Of a stretch of DNA of 64,000 nt, positions 12,464-23,930 are shown in pieces. The DNA comes from Hyposmocoma kahamanoa (lineage: Eukaryota; Arthropoda; Insecta; Lepidoptera; Cosmopterigidae): the NCBI RefSeq assembly GCF_003589595.1, contig NW_020653726.1, positions 11,333,318-11,397,317 on the forward strand, in the 5' to 3' direction. Both the position numbers and the translations under genes were made by a program. Numbering within the stretch: the first letter of the stretch is position 1; the number at the start of each line of letters is the position of its first letter. A model generated the notes under the pieces. It had not been told where the DNA came from. It was given only the letters and a program-made list of their open reading frames with translations, and made no database searches.

Positions 12464-12690
12464 ATGTGACTAGTAATAATAAAACCTTATTAGATCCAAA
12501 TAAGTTTCAATTATTTTTTTACCTTACGTTTTTTATTGTTGTCTATTTTCGTATGATATTTTTTAACCAATCAAAATTATGTTATCTTAGTACTAATGTA
12601 AGATTACGTTTCCAAATGTGTGCGTGTGGCGACACCGGTTTTGATACAAATGTTGCTTGATGCCATTTCCATTCTTTTCTTTCTTCCGTG
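12464..12690 (+). repeat. Repeat P2, copy 1
   Basis: About 225 bp sharing GACTAGTAATAATAAAACC, ACCAATCAAAATTAT, TCTTAGTACTAATG and GTGTGGCGACACCGGTTT with 16763-16975. The paired copies are direct repeats 4.3 kb apart and probably belong to one transposon family of unknown type. Confidence 0.75.
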
Positions 12691-12691
12691 G

Positions 12692-12755
12692 TCCAAATAA
12701 ATACTAGTAATAGACTGGATAGGGGGCGGGGTCCGCATTACATAGCATAAGAGCC
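12692..12755 (+). repeat. Repeat P1, copy 2
   Basis: Second copy of the block at 11886-11950. Here it directly follows repeat P2, suggesting P2 and P1 are adjoining parts of one element. Confidence 0.65.
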
Positions 12756-13490
12756 TTAGACTATGGACTTAGACTATTTGACATGTATAAATCAGACGTT
12801 ATATGTATATGATGCATTTAGACGGTGAAAACATAAATTAAGTATTGATAAATATGCGTCGCTGCAGCATTAAGGGGTGCGGCAGTAGAAAAAGCGGAAA
12901 TCAACTGAATGTTACATTATACGTGTTATTTTACTGCCTATAAATCATACAATAGACGAAATATCTCATGTAATTAGACTCATTTTAAGTAGTTTATTCA
13001 TGTCTTGCTGAATTTTGCTTTGGTTACTTTACATTGCCTGTTAGTTAGTATATTTTGATGATTGTTTATAACGATTATTTTGAGATAGTGTTGTTCTTGT
13101 AAGCAGATATATTATCGATATTCTGTTATTAAAACAAATCACTACGGAGTTTTTATTATTTCATTATTATTATTTTTAAAGTTGACTTACAAATGAAAAA
13201 AGAAAGAAAGAATGGTTGAAAATTATAGGACTGCCGAACATAAACATTGGATCAAATACCGTCTTCGTTTGTTCGCTCCATTCAAATTTAAATAGAACTT
13301 TGAATGTAACTAGATTACATGATAATGCAATTCCATCGTTACATTTATTGGTAAATAACTTTATATATAATTTTGATTAAAATGGCTCATTACTTAGCCT
13401 AGTAATAATAGCCTAGTATTCAACATACTTTGATTACAGTAAACTACACAAATTTGCAAACATAAAACACAGTAACAACCGTTTCAATAT

Positions 13491-13694
13491 TCAAGCCATA
13501 CATTTGCATGTCGATATTGACTTATCTATGATTTGGTACAACACTAAATTCACCATTTGTGGTGGACATTTTTGGTTTCGGTAGGGACGTTTATTCCGTA
13601 GATAAGGCAGCTCCTTTCCTTTATTTTTTTCCTCCTCTTCCTCTAAGATAAGAGCAGACGCTTCCGAAAGTGTCAACAGCGCGTCAGTTGTCAT
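13491..13694 (-). pseudogene. Possible transposase N-terminal exon (PIF/Harbinger-like), weak
   Basis: A 67-codon minus-strand frame from ATG 13694 has a hydrophobic start (MTTDALLTLSEASALILEE), a Glu run, then a basic patch (KNKGKELPYLRNKRPYRN). This order resembles the N-terminus of some Harbinger-derived nucleases, but no catalytic domain follows. Upstream, GTCAACAGCGCGTCAG also occurs at 11971. It is equally likely to be an open frame without meaning. No gene is seen elsewhere in 12756-13846. Confidence 0.2.
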
Positions 13695-13846
13695 TCAAAT
13701 GTACAAGAAGTTCTTTAGAAGATTGTTTGGTGAAAAAATAGAAATATGCCAGTATATCATGTCGCTTAGGAAGGCAAAGTTTAAAAAAATATTCCGAGAG
13801 TGATTTCATTTCATGCAATAAAGTAAGTACTGAAACTCTGTATTTC

Positions 13847-15470
13847 CTAATATTTTGAACAATACATTATTAATATTTCGAAACACGAATATGTTGTAAT
13901 CCGGTAATAATTAGGAGATCCATTAATTTTACAATCAAAAAGAATACCAAGATATTTAACCTCGCCAACAACTGGGATTATGTTATTATTAAAAGAAACA
14001 TTTATTGCAGGATGGACTTTACGCCATGAGAAAAACACAATGTAGAGTTTTTACTAGCAGATAACTCTAGACCATTCGATCTAACCAGAACTTTAATAAT
14101 TTCAATTTATTTGATAGTACATTCACAGCTTGGGCACTTAGATTAGATTCAGCATACAAAGGAACATCGTCAGCATATTGCAAAATATAAACTCCATTAC
14201 CTCAGTTTCTATTTAAATCATGAGTGTATTTGTTGTACAATATGGGACTCAAAACAGACCTTTATTTAAAAACCTTTATTTATTGTCCTCTGTAAAGAAT
14301 ATTCATAATTTAGAACGTTAATAGTTCTACTGTTTAATAAATTTATGATGCACTTAGATAATAATGGTGGACCTCTAAACAATCTAATTTTGATAACAAT
14401 ATTGTAAAAAGAACATTATCATATGCTGATGTCTAAAAATGCAGCTAAGATAGAATTACCGATCGAAAAAGCTAATCTTATATCTGTTGTAAACATAAAG
14501 AGACAGTCCATGGTGCTTCTACCTTTTCTAAATCCGTATTGATTATTGGGCAACAAATTGTTGTGTTCAACATACCAATCCAACCGAGTTTTCACTAAAC
14601 TTTCAGCAGTTTTGATTAAAACAGAAGGCAAGGCAATGGGACGGTAAGATGAGCTTTCTCTTGGATTTTTATTTGGTTTTAAAACTGGAACACTGTCTGG
14701 CTTTTCCAAGATGGCGAAATTTCACCTGCCAACATGGATATATTAATCAGCTGTAAATAATAATAAAGGGCAGAATCATCCAAATTAGATAAAAGGGAAT
14801 AAGTAATTCCATCACTACCACAAGCAGAGTCTACAGTATTAGATAAAATGCCTCTTAATTCTTTCAAAGAAAATGGCAATGGCGTATCATGTTCCAAACA
14901 ACAGAAGAGTTGGTACTGGGACTAATGGAATCACAAAATCTACGCCAGCTTTGTAACTTCTTTTCTTTGAGAGTCTGAAACAAAAAAGACTTGAGCGACT
15001 CAAAGTTCTCGACAGTCATACTATATCGATATCGTTCTTCAGCCTCTTTACGCCCTTTAACAGCAGAAATACATTCTTCATCCCACCAGACAGGGGGATA
15101 AGGTTTGAATAACTGGTTTTAAAAGGGAAAATTACATCAGCACACTGAGTAATTAGTAAAGCTAAAGCATTTGAATTTTCTATGTCATTATTGCAATTTA
15201 TATCAGGTAGGGTAGACATCTTTGACTTAATAAGCTTTTTAAATTGATCCCATTTATCACCTTGCAGGCTGTATTTATAGTTACACTTGTTTTTTAAGTT
15301 CTTTTTATTCTGAAATGGAAAAGTAATGACTATGGGGAAGTGATCACTACCAAAGGTAGATATCAAGGTCTGCCAGTTAAGGAAAGTGATAAACTAGGAG
15401 AACATATTGAAAGGTCAATAGCACTAACAGAGTTGTTGGTGTTGGGGTCAGTAATGTGAGTAATCTATCA
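13847..15470 (-). pseudogene. Decayed LINE ORF2 (endonuclease/reverse transcriptase)
   Basis: Reading the minus strand from 15470 down, the C-terminal endonuclease comes first, with the GSDHFPI motif near 15330. A linker follows, then reverse transcriptase blocks: LKPNKNPRESSSYRPIAL, NNQYGFRKGRSTMDCL (14500-14580), a degenerate motif A (AAFLDIS), LQYADD (14164-14180) and a VKYLGILFD block (13950). At least five frame breaks are visible and the endonuclease N-terminus is missing. The wording of the RT blocks suggests an I/Nimb-like clade but I do not commit. The reading order places ORF1 at 15500-16537. Confidence 0.75.
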
Positions 15471-15499
15471 TCTATATTGCTGTGAACTATTTCTGTTGT

Positions 15500-16537
15500 G
15501 TGCTTGTAAAAGAACAATATACTTAAATGAAGTGAGTCGAACTGTATCCTGTTTTCTTGGTGCTACACAACCCTTTACCTACCTTGGGACCGTAAGTCCA
15601 CCACAATACCATAAATATAGGAAAAAAGGGGTCCATACCGACAACAATTGCAGCATTGAACAGTTGGAAAGATGTACAATTCGACTTGAAGAGCATTACA
15701 AAACATAAATACTCTTTTTGTCAAAACTTGCCCATCAAAGGTCACAACTACAGTTTGGGAGGGTTTTCACGTAGTTTGATTGTCAACGGTCACCTTACAG
15801 TTCAAACGTCTTATCTTAACAATATCTCCACAAGCAATAGGAACTTACATACTTTCTTTCACTTCTTCGGGGCTTAGGTCTGCAGTAATTCCACGAAAGG
15901 CCCATTCTGGTAACGCTAGAGGTACAAAAGCTGTGTAGTTGCTAGCTACCAAACTATTGTCATTCAAGAAAAAACTAGCGTTTTGAAAGTCTGAGAAGGA
16001 CAGGCAAACTCTGTTCCTGTCAATATTTTTCATACTACCGTAATTATGTTTTTAACTGTTCTTTATAAGAAAATTGCCAAAGTGAACTGGGTGTATAGAG
16101 GTTCCGTCATTAAAGGAAGTGGTTAATCTTTGTATATGAACTACATACGGAGAGATATCATGGTGCTCAAACAGTCGGTGGCCTGGCAATTCCTGGTCTT
16201 TCTGGGTAATGTTAGTATTCGTGGAAGGGGTAGTTAAAGGAGTAGCAACAAGTTGAACCGGGGAAGCTGAATGAGGTGTCGAGAAAATTTTTGAAGTACT
16301 ATTTAAACTTGGTACCGCAAATGTCGCTATCTGAACAACCACATCCATTGTCTGATTGAGACTTATGATTTCGTTTTTTCTTATTGCAATGTTTACAGAT
16401 TTTCGCTGACGAATACGTTTTCTTCCTTTTAAAGAGTTATGAGTATGGTCTGTGTCCATACTGGAATTATTGGAGGGAATAATCACATTTCAACCAACTG
16501 AGGGGACCGTGCCCCTTGAATCAGGGGGCTCGTCCAT
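15500..16537 (-). pseudogene. Decayed LINE ORF1 (gag-like, zinc knuckle)
   Basis: The likely start is ATG 16537 (MDEPPDSRG...), with an in-frame TGA 15 codons later. The main frame 16486-16052 has a basic N-terminal patch (LKGRKRIRQRKS) and a Ser/Thr-rich middle. After a frame break, 16033-15845 carries a gag-like domain (NRVCLSFSDFQNASFF ... EWAFRGITADLSPEEV). A further frame around 15640-15600 reads VQCCNCCRYG, the remains of a CCHC nucleic-acid-binding knuckle. ORF1 proteins of this type coat the LINE RNA. ORF2 remnants follow directly on the same strand. Confidence 0.65.
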
Positions 16538-16693
16538 TTTAGGTAAAAAGAAAAATGATAAAACTCACCAGATGACGATGATTATTACACAAAAAAACAA
16601 TATATACAATCAAATAAATAATATTTACACAAATACTACGCTCCTGACCACCTAATTACTATTATTATTAAATTTTCAATTTACAAGCCGAAA

Positions 16694-16729
16694 AAGTAAC
16701 GCGCCTAAATCGATTTAGGCGGGTTACTT
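16694..16729. repeat. 36 bp near-perfect palindrome
   Basis: Two 18-base arms (AAGTAACGCGCCTAAATC and its near inverse) meet at the centre without a loop. One position breaks the symmetry. It lies 35 bp upstream of repeat P2 copy 2. Confidence 0.85.
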
Positions 16730-16762
16730 TCAACCTAAAAATCCTATGGTAAATTATATATA

Positions 16763-16975
16763 TGACTAGTAATAATAAAACCTTATTGGATTCAAATAAG
16801 TTTCAAAATTTTTTACCAATACTTTTTTAGTATCGTTTCATTTCGTAATTTATAACCAATCAAAATTATATTGTCTTAGTACTAATGTTAGATTACATTC
16901 TTAAATGTGCGTGTGGCGACACCGGTTTCGATACTAATGTCGCTTGACGCCATTTCCACTCTTTTTTTACATCCG
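16763..16975 (+). repeat. Repeat P2, copy 2
   Basis: Direct repeat of 12464-12690, with shared blocks GACTAGTAATAATAAAACC and GCGTGTGGCGACACCGGTTT. Confidence 0.75.
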
Positions 16976-17221
16976 TGATTATAACAGTTACTAAGGTTAC
17001 CATATGAATTTAAAAAATATAAAAAAAGACTAGGCTCAACGATATCTATGTACTTGACTAGGTTGCATGGTCTAAAGATCTTCAGAAAGTAAATGGCGAA
17101 AAATGTTAAAAAAAAAATTACGAAAATAATTACAATTTTGATTTCGCTATAATTTCGTTATGATAGAGGTACAAATTTTTTAAGAATTACTACTAAATAG
17201 TACAATTTTAGTACATTTTTT

Positions 17222-17680
17222 TGGTACCAAATATGTCAGGATTCGTTAAGGTGCTTAATGCACCCTGAAATCTCAACATATTTTGTTTTATTTCTCAGAA
17301 ACAACCAGCAAAACGAGCTTGAGTTTCTTTTACTTAAAGAGTACTATTAAGATACAAATTTTTGGTTATATAATAAGTTTTTATAATACTGGTAATCCGA
17401 GGTACACCCGCCATATTGACAGTCAATACGGCTGGTGTACCTTTGATATTGCTTCGTTCTGATGGAGGTATAAATTTTTTAAACAGGTACTAAAGGTACG
17501 GACAGCGGCACATCAGACTACACTTTTTGTTCGAAAATCGCCTCCAGTGCAACGGAATAAGATACGTCAATGTGCTGGCGTGTGTACAAATTAGGTACAT
17601 TTTTTTTTATACCAAATTTGTCAGGATCCGTTAAGGTACTCGTACACCCGCCATTCTGACTCTCACCGCGGAAGGCCCAT
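17222..17680 (+). repeat. Short direct repeat pair plus hairpin
   Basis: TACCAAATATGTCAGGATTC with CGTTAAGGTGC (17224) recurs as TACCAAATTTGTCAGGATCC with CGTTAAGGTAC at about 17612. GTACACCCGCCATATTGAC at 17402 recurs at 17643. The block 17401-17441 is also a 20 bp-arm inverted repeat with three mismatches. No gene is seen from 16986 to 18169. Confidence 0.6.
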
Positions 17681-18169
17681 AAGTCAATATATTGTGCAAT
17701 TAATAGCGATTTTGCCATTAATTCCCCAACTATGGATAAATACAATCTAATCTGCCTGGCTAGCTCATTCCCAATAGATATAGACTATCACGTCTGTCCA
17801 CGGTACTACAGTACTGATACTCTTTGACAAAATTCAACTTTAAAACATTTTGTTTGGAACATGTAGTTGCTGTGAATGTTCCTGTCTATAGATTGATATC
17901 GTTGGCTAAAACGGAAATAAAATGAATGTCGCCAAAATTTAAAATAAGAATCCTTAAGATTTTTTTATAAAAAAGAGTCTAATCCAAATTTACACAAAAG
18001 AGTTTTTATTTCATTGCAAGGGCGAAAGCTTAGGAACGGCTTTATGGAAACGGCAATTTCTTATTTTCAAAATAATTCGAAAGGCTGGTCACAGGAGTAA
18101 AATATCAATACAATATAAATCGTAAGAAATAATTTTGTCTAATAATGTAAATTAAATTTTTATTGAATT

Positions 18170-18329
18170 GATATTCAATTATTTTTTGTGAAATTACTCC
18201 ACTAGTTTGTTATAATTATTAATACAAAGATCGAACACTCAAAAAAAACACTCAGAAAAAATTCCTTCGATCCGGTCGGATTCGAACCGACGTCTTCTTG
18301 CATACCGTGTCAGACGCTATACCAACTAA
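18170..18329 (-). mobile_element. tRNA-derived SINE, family B, copy 1
   Basis: On the minus strand a tRNA-like head with TTAGTTGGTATAGCG (A box region) and GGTTCGAATCC (exact B box) is followed by body containing GAGTGTTCGATCTTTGTATT. The tail shared with 51750 is GTGGAGTAATTTCAC. Other copies lie at 37234-37370, 51189-51356 and in part at 28258-28339, 50430-50530 and 51750-51870. Confidence 0.75.
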
Positions 18330-18514
18330 TAATGTTTATATACTAATAAAAATTAACACTTTTTTTACTTATCTTGAAGTACCATGTATTCATGCATACA
18401 GAAAGAATTCATTAGCAGCTTATGTATTAACGAAATTATATTATTACTTTATGAATCCGGGCTTGCACCTCTGACTTTTCTCATAACTTGTGTGCGTTTA
18501 ATTTGAAATTTATC

Positions 18515-18710
18515 ATGAGCTTTCCTTGAAGGAAAACATCGTGATGAAACCTGCACGTTGAAGAAGGTTCACAACCCTCGGAAAACGTGTGAAGTCCCCA
18601 ACCCGTATTGGGCCAGCGTGACGGACTATGGCCTAAACCCTCGTCTGAAAGGAGACACGTGCCCAGCAGTGGGACGTATAAAAGGGTTGATGATATGATC
18701 GACGAAAATG
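18515..18710 (+). repeat. Lepidoptera-type interspersed repeat
   Basis: Contains GAAGGAAAACATCGTGATG, AAACCTGCACG, GTGTGAAGTCCCCAACCCG, GGGCCAGCGTGACGGACTA and GTGCCCAGCAGTGGGACGTA, and ends in GTTGATGATATGAT. I know this string of blocks as one of the most frequent repeats of moth and butterfly genomes, probably a LINE 3' end. It is the strongest single clue to the taxon. Confidence 0.8.
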
Positions 18711-20525
18711 ACAATTCACAGTTTTATGTTCTCTGACACAATTGCAAAGAATGACCTTTTGATGTGATATATAATTTGTTCACTTTTTCACAAAAGTAGC
18801 GTCCCCCATTGGGGAGTTCTTGAAGCACCTTTATGTTATGCATTTAAATGGAACTAAGAGCTGCGTAAAAAATGGCGCTCGCATTGCTGTATACGGCCTG
18901 CAGAACACTCTATAGTGCTTGCGTTTAAAAAGAAACAAAAGAAACAAAATACTTTTATTTGTTTACCACAAATAATACCACAAAAGAAAAAAGGCCCTTC
19001 CGAAAAATTCGGATTGGTTCTGTAGCCTACGTCGGAACTTTATTTACTCGGGAGCCAATCAGGTACTTTTAATCGTTATTTCCTTCAATAAACAAAAATG
19101 TCGTAACACTGACTTGATAGATGAGCGATGCAGACGGTAGTCGATATTGTGTGAGATGGATGTTAAAAAATTTTGTCATCATACTTGTTCGTAAACAGTA
19201 TCATGACATGCAGGCAAAGTAATGTCCTAAATTGTGCACACGGGTAAATAATCCATAGGGCGATAATGTAATGAAAAATCATTATGGATTATTAGTCAAA
19301 ATTGGGCAAAAAGTTTTTATGCTCGAATTTGGAAATGATTTATTTTATATCTAATACATTGCGGATGCCTGGTATGTGCCTTTTATAACATTTTATTTCG
19401 AGTTGTATTGTCTATGGAAGAACAGCTGGCAATGTGTTTGAAAAAAAAACTCGCCATTTGCAAAATCCGTAAATTTTGTATTGTGAAGCCATATTTATTC
19501 ATACAAGAAATAAATTATCATTGTATCTATTTCCTCGAAAATGTATATGTACCACGGGCTCCAAAAAATTATAAACCTAGAGTCATTAAAGCCTTCAGCT
19601 TTCGGCTTACACTCTCGTACAACAAACTATCGTTAACATTGACTTACAAATAAATGGACGACGGGTCTAATACAAAAACCACGAAAAAAATGTCCCAAGT
19701 CAACCTATTCGAAATTTAAATTGTAATGTCATCGCAGTATCGCGCTGTCAGTCGAACAAATGAAGACTAAAGCGGAGTTTGGCGCTCTGTATACGATTTT
19801 AGCGCCTTACGAGTGCGGACACTTTTTAGCGCGGACCCGACGTCCATATAATTGTAAGTCAATGATCGTTAATATTTTTTTATTTATCGCCCTGAATACA
19901 CAATATACTATTATGTATCCGCCATCCCTACACCCACACTACAGAGGCTGCTCCTATACACATGTACCTGTACACATACAGGCTCTGTTCCTGTACATGA
20001 AGGTTATGAATTTAAGATTACCGTGTCAAATTACAAAAAAATACATGGTTTAGTAAAAAATTCTTTAACGGAAAAAGCTACTACTTGCCCAAAAGGGAAT
20101 TCCATAAAATAATCAAAAAGCTTTGACAAAAATATTAATGAACACGTATGTAGCAGAGAAAGGCAGAAGAATTTCAATTACTACTACCGACGTTACGCGC
20201 CGTACATGTATCGTGCAGACTACTCCGGGAATGTGACCCCTTTTTTTGAACAGCCCTTTGCACGGGTTCAGACAAAAATGGCGTCATACTCTTACGAGTA
20301 TTGGATAGGTGTTTCTTCGCGTCCACATTGACGGCGAATGACGAGAAAAGAAGTATTTCAATTTAGTCTGTATTTTTTTCTTCACAATATTCTGATAATA
20401 CCTTCTCCTTAAAGTTCAAGGTGTACTTCGGTTGGTATTCTTTGTATAGCGAATATTTTAAAATGTTGCGAAGTATTACAATATCAATAAACAAAGTGCT
20501 TGATTTTTTTTTCTCTATTGTACGT
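18711..20525. other. No gene seen
   Basis: Open frames at 19408-19653 and 19760-20053 have no recognisable domain, no signal peptide and no splice context. AT-rich throughout, with a 12-base poly-T at 20508. Confidence 0.5.
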
Positions 20526-21365
20526 GTGGCGCACTATAAGTTTCCGGAATGAATAAGAAAAAAATACTATAAATGGTCAGAAATGAATTTATTGTTTCTC
20601 AAAATATTCTCCGTTGGCGTTAATGCACTTTTTCATACGAATGAAACAATTTTGAAAACATTTTTACCACTCCTCCGTGACAAATCTGAAACACATTTTT
20701 CATACTCTTCGACAGCCTCTTCAAGTGATGAAAATTGTTGACCGCGTAACTGGTTTTTAATTTTTGGAAATAAATGAAAGTCACAAGGTGCCAGGTCTGG
20801 ACTGTACGCGGGATGGCTCGTAAGGTCAACGTTGTTCACCTATAAAAATTCATTTGTCTGTCTGGCCGTGAGAGAACTGGCATTATCGTGGTGCAAGATG
20901 ATACGGCATTTACGGTTATTTTTACGGAGTTTGTCAATAACTTCCGGCAAACAAATGGTCGTGTATCAATCACTATTCACGGTACAACGATTCTCCAAAG
21001 TTGCCACAGTAGTCAGGTGTCCAGTTTTATTAAATAAAGAAGCAATCATCCGCTTAGAGGCACTTTGCACGCGCGCCACTTTGGTTGGTTTCGACTCATC
21101 TCGAAGACCCATACGCTCGATTGCTGCTTCGTTTTAGAATCGTAACTATAAATCCATGTTTCGTCACCTGTTACTATGTCCCACACCAAATTTGACGCCC
21201 CTTGTGATGCGATCCGTTGTTTGAGCCTCAGCCAAATTGTGTGGGATCCATCGAGAGCACAGCTTTTTCACATCCAAATGTTTGTGTAGTATTGATTGTA
21301 TTTGACTCATGCCTGCGCCTAAAGATGCCCGAAACTCATGGTATATCACATGCCTGTCTGTTTTG
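20526..21365 (-). pseudogene. mariner-like transposase, 5'-truncated and frameshifted
   Basis: Minus strand. 21349-21180 gives HEFRASLGAGMSQIQS and KKLCSRWIPHNLAEAQ (helix-turn-helix region). 20839-20640 gives the C-terminal catalytic block, HPAYSPDLAPCDFHLFPK, whose last Asp of APCD is the third catalytic residue of DD34D mariner transposases, then LRGQQFSSLEEAVEEYE. The last codons overlap a second frame ending near 20620. The middle is shifted several times. A CACTATAAGTTTCCGG block at 20530 may be the terminal repeat. The 5' side is cut at about 21370, where the LINE at 21371 begins. It is not functional. Confidence 0.8.
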
Positions 21366-21370
21366 AACCA

Positions 21371-21618
21371 ATGAAATATTTTTTATTGCACATTAAAAAT
21401 TACAATGACAACACAGAACATTAATGTAAGCATCACAGAGAAAAATAATGTACAACAGGCGACCTTATTGTTAAGTAGCTATTTCTTCCAGGCAACCTTA
21501 GTATAGGAATGTAACAGTTGGAATGGGGTGCAACCGAAGAGTATCTTGTAATGAAAGTGGTTACAAATAAATACACTACTCATCAATAAAGTGAATATAT
21601 ACTAACTATAATATCAAA

Positions 21619-21659
<41 letters not shown>

Positions 21660-22560
21660 GTAGGTATAATATAAAGATAAATAGCAATAATAATAAGATA
21701 AAAATACAAAGGACATTATAACACTATGTAAAAGAAAATAAAATGAAGGAATGGACATAAATAAAAAATAAAATAAATTATAAGACTTAGTAGTTAAGGA
21801 AATGATCCTTAACACGACATTTGAAGGAATCAAGAGAAGGGGATCGACGAATAGGTTCTGGGAGAGAACTCCATAAACGGGTAGCAGATACAGTAAACGA
21901 GATGTTCAGTATGAGTGTACCAGAGGAGCGAAGAGGACGGCAGAGTGTAGACGAGTGAAAAATAAAACGTTCTTTAAGCTAAAGAGGCGTAAAGGGATGG
22001 AATAAAGTAGAGTAAAGAAGGGAAAATGTGTGAAGGTCTCTACGCCCCGGTGTATGGGCAGCTACTTAAGTTGTGCGCGAACCTGGGAAACATGGTTAAA
22101 CTCACGAAGTCCATAAATAAATCTTACACATATATTTTGGAGGCGTTCCAATTTATTAAGCAGGGTGACTGTCAAATCCGGATAACAAACATCTGCGTAG
22201 TCTAAAATTGGATGTAGAATGCTCTGAGCCAGCGTAATTTTAGTTTTAATAGGCAAAAACTTCTTCAGTGTCATAAGTGATAAATGTGCACCAAACACCT
22301 TCCTGCTAACCTCAGCAACGTGTGGCTTCCATGTAAGACACTGATCAAAAATTACCCCCAAGTTCTTAACTTTGTATAAATAGGGAGTACGAACACCATT
22401 GAAAATTACAGGCGGTAAGGATTCAATACGAGATATATACCATGGACTACCAATAATTATACATTGTGTTTTTGATGGGTTAACCCTTAGACCAAAAAAC
22501 ACACTCCAGTCAAGAATACACTGAAGGTCCACATTGATGGCATGTTGTCGCTTTGATGTA
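21371..22560 (-). pseudogene. 5'-truncated LINE (CR1/Jockey group), RT C-terminal half
   Basis: On the minus strand 22634-22062 is a 190-codon open frame starting within the LINE at about 22560. It begins with DLQCILDWSVFFGLRVNPSK, then VKNLGVIFDQCLTWKPHV, LHPILDYADVCYPDL and LNKLERLQNICVRFIYGL, all of which follow the YADD motif in CR1/Jockey-group reverse transcriptases. Downstream (22060-21780) a frameshifted C-terminal region contains LPIHRG, a shifted LWSSLPEPIRR block and a stop near 21790. The 3' tail runs into GTGCAATAAAAAATATTTC at 21371-21390. The RT catalytic core is absent, so it was dead on arrival. It is closely similar in order to the LINE at 52.2-55.6 kb. Confidence 0.8.
21620..21653. 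repeat. (TA)n microsatellite
   Basis: About 17 TA units in the 3' untranslated part of the truncated LINE. Confidence 0.95.
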
Positions 22561-22562
22561 CA

Positions 22563-22880
22563 TTTGTAGAAATTCTGCGTAATGCCTATTCTCAAAAAAT
22601 TACGTAATATAATTATTTGCGAACAGAATAGCAAAATGGGGAGAGAAAAATACTTTGCAACATTTTCGTATCTTGTTGCAACGAAATTAATTTTCTGTTT
22701 TAAAACGCGTTACTTCCTTGTGGAATGTGATGTTAGTATTCTGTTTTATGTTTGTCTGACGTAATTTTACACTCATTCTCCGCACATTTCGTCATTTTTA
22801 GCTAAAGTTCTTGAGCTGTTCGCGGTGCAAGTTGACCTTGAGCACTGACGGCCCGCCCGCTCGTGTATGCCTATTTGGGT
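22563..22880 (-). mobile_element. THAP (P-like) transposon relic, copy B
   Basis: Minus strand. ATG at 22795 opens MTKCAENECKITSDKHK and then hits a stop after a one-base shift. The upstream 22796-22878 matches the leader of copy C (GGTCAACTTGCACCGCGAAC, GGGCGGGCCG). The downstream part, 22563-22705, matches the intron-like region of copy A, but lacks about 30 bp at the exon/intron junction. The Cys-x4-Cys start of the THAP zinc finger is kept. It faces copy C (25064, plus strand), 2.3 kb away. Confidence 0.65.
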
Positions 22881-22903
22881 CCCTACAATTCTGCCGTCCG
22901 TAA

Positions 22904-23520
22904 TCAAAAGGGCGCATGTGACATTTTTTGCCAAAAAATATGTTACGTACAATGCTATATACAATGCTACTATTTTTACTTTTTTCCTGTGTGAATTAGG
23001 TATGGAGTTGCTGTAAGAGAAAAGGGTGTAAGCACCCACAGTTTTATGATGGAACTAAGATAAATGGACCTATTTACATAACAACTTTGTTAAAAGTAAT
23101 TGAAAAGGCGTAATTGCGTATATACGCCACTCGTTTTAACACATTTCAATCGGTTAAGTAAACGAAAAGACACAAGTCACATTCTCATACTAAATTCGTA
23201 GTTGAAGGGACGTAAGTAACCACTTGGCCTTTTGATTTAGCACATGCTTGATATTGCTATGGTGACTTGGATGCATCTGCCATTATGACTCAATAGAAAG
23301 GGAGCTAGTGATCACATGCGCCTTTTCAATCAAGTATTTCTGCTACTTTCTAGGACGCATGTAGTATAGCGTCTATTTTTGCATTATGTTAGATAATCGT
23401 CATGGTAATACTACGTTGCAAGGACGCAAGTACACACAAGAGCCCTTCCTTCTTAGCACTTTAGGAGAAACCGGGATGTGGGAGGGAGGGACGCATTGAT
23501 ATTCGGTCAGTTGCGCCCTG
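22904..23520. repeat. Cluster of dyad-symmetric ~30 bp motifs (left block)
   Basis: Seven or eight imperfect palindromes share half-sites GGCGCAAGT and ACTTGCGCC with flanking AAAAG/CTTTT. Their positions are about 22904 (half), 23018-23040, 23104-23130, 23201-23234, 23295-23326, 23351-23376, 23416-23450 and 23486-23518. The best is 23295-23326, centred on GTGATCAC with 12 of 16 positions symmetric. Spacing is irregular, 50-100 bp, so this is not a simple tandem repeat. It looks like an array of binding sites for a dimeric protein. Function is unknown. Confidence 0.6.
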
Positions 23521-23930
23521 CGCGAGAGTAGCTTATGCGCAATTTACGTAAAGTAAGTGCGAGTTTTGTGTTTTATACAATTTATGTATTTACATTCTTG
23601 AAATGTCTCTTTCTTAACAGTGTTTAATTCATGTCATAAAATAAACAACACAACAATTTGAAATCACATATTGTATAGGTATTTTGTTCTAGTTTAGGAA
23701 ATATTTCCTATGTATGTAGGTACTCGTAGATATAGTAATATAGCAGTAGAAAATATTTAATTATTAAAATAAGTATTTAATATGTACAGCAATATAACTA
23801 AATGTATCGATGTGATTATATAAAGTAGTAAATAAGGTCCTTATTGTCTAAAGGTTTTCTTTGGGACAGTTCATAATAATTATTTATTTATCTATACACT
23901 ATTTACATATATTACATAATATTGTTGCAG

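Noticed and set aside
19760..20053. 97-codon ORF
   Set aside because: No domain, odd composition, no splice or promoter context in a repeat-rich stretch.
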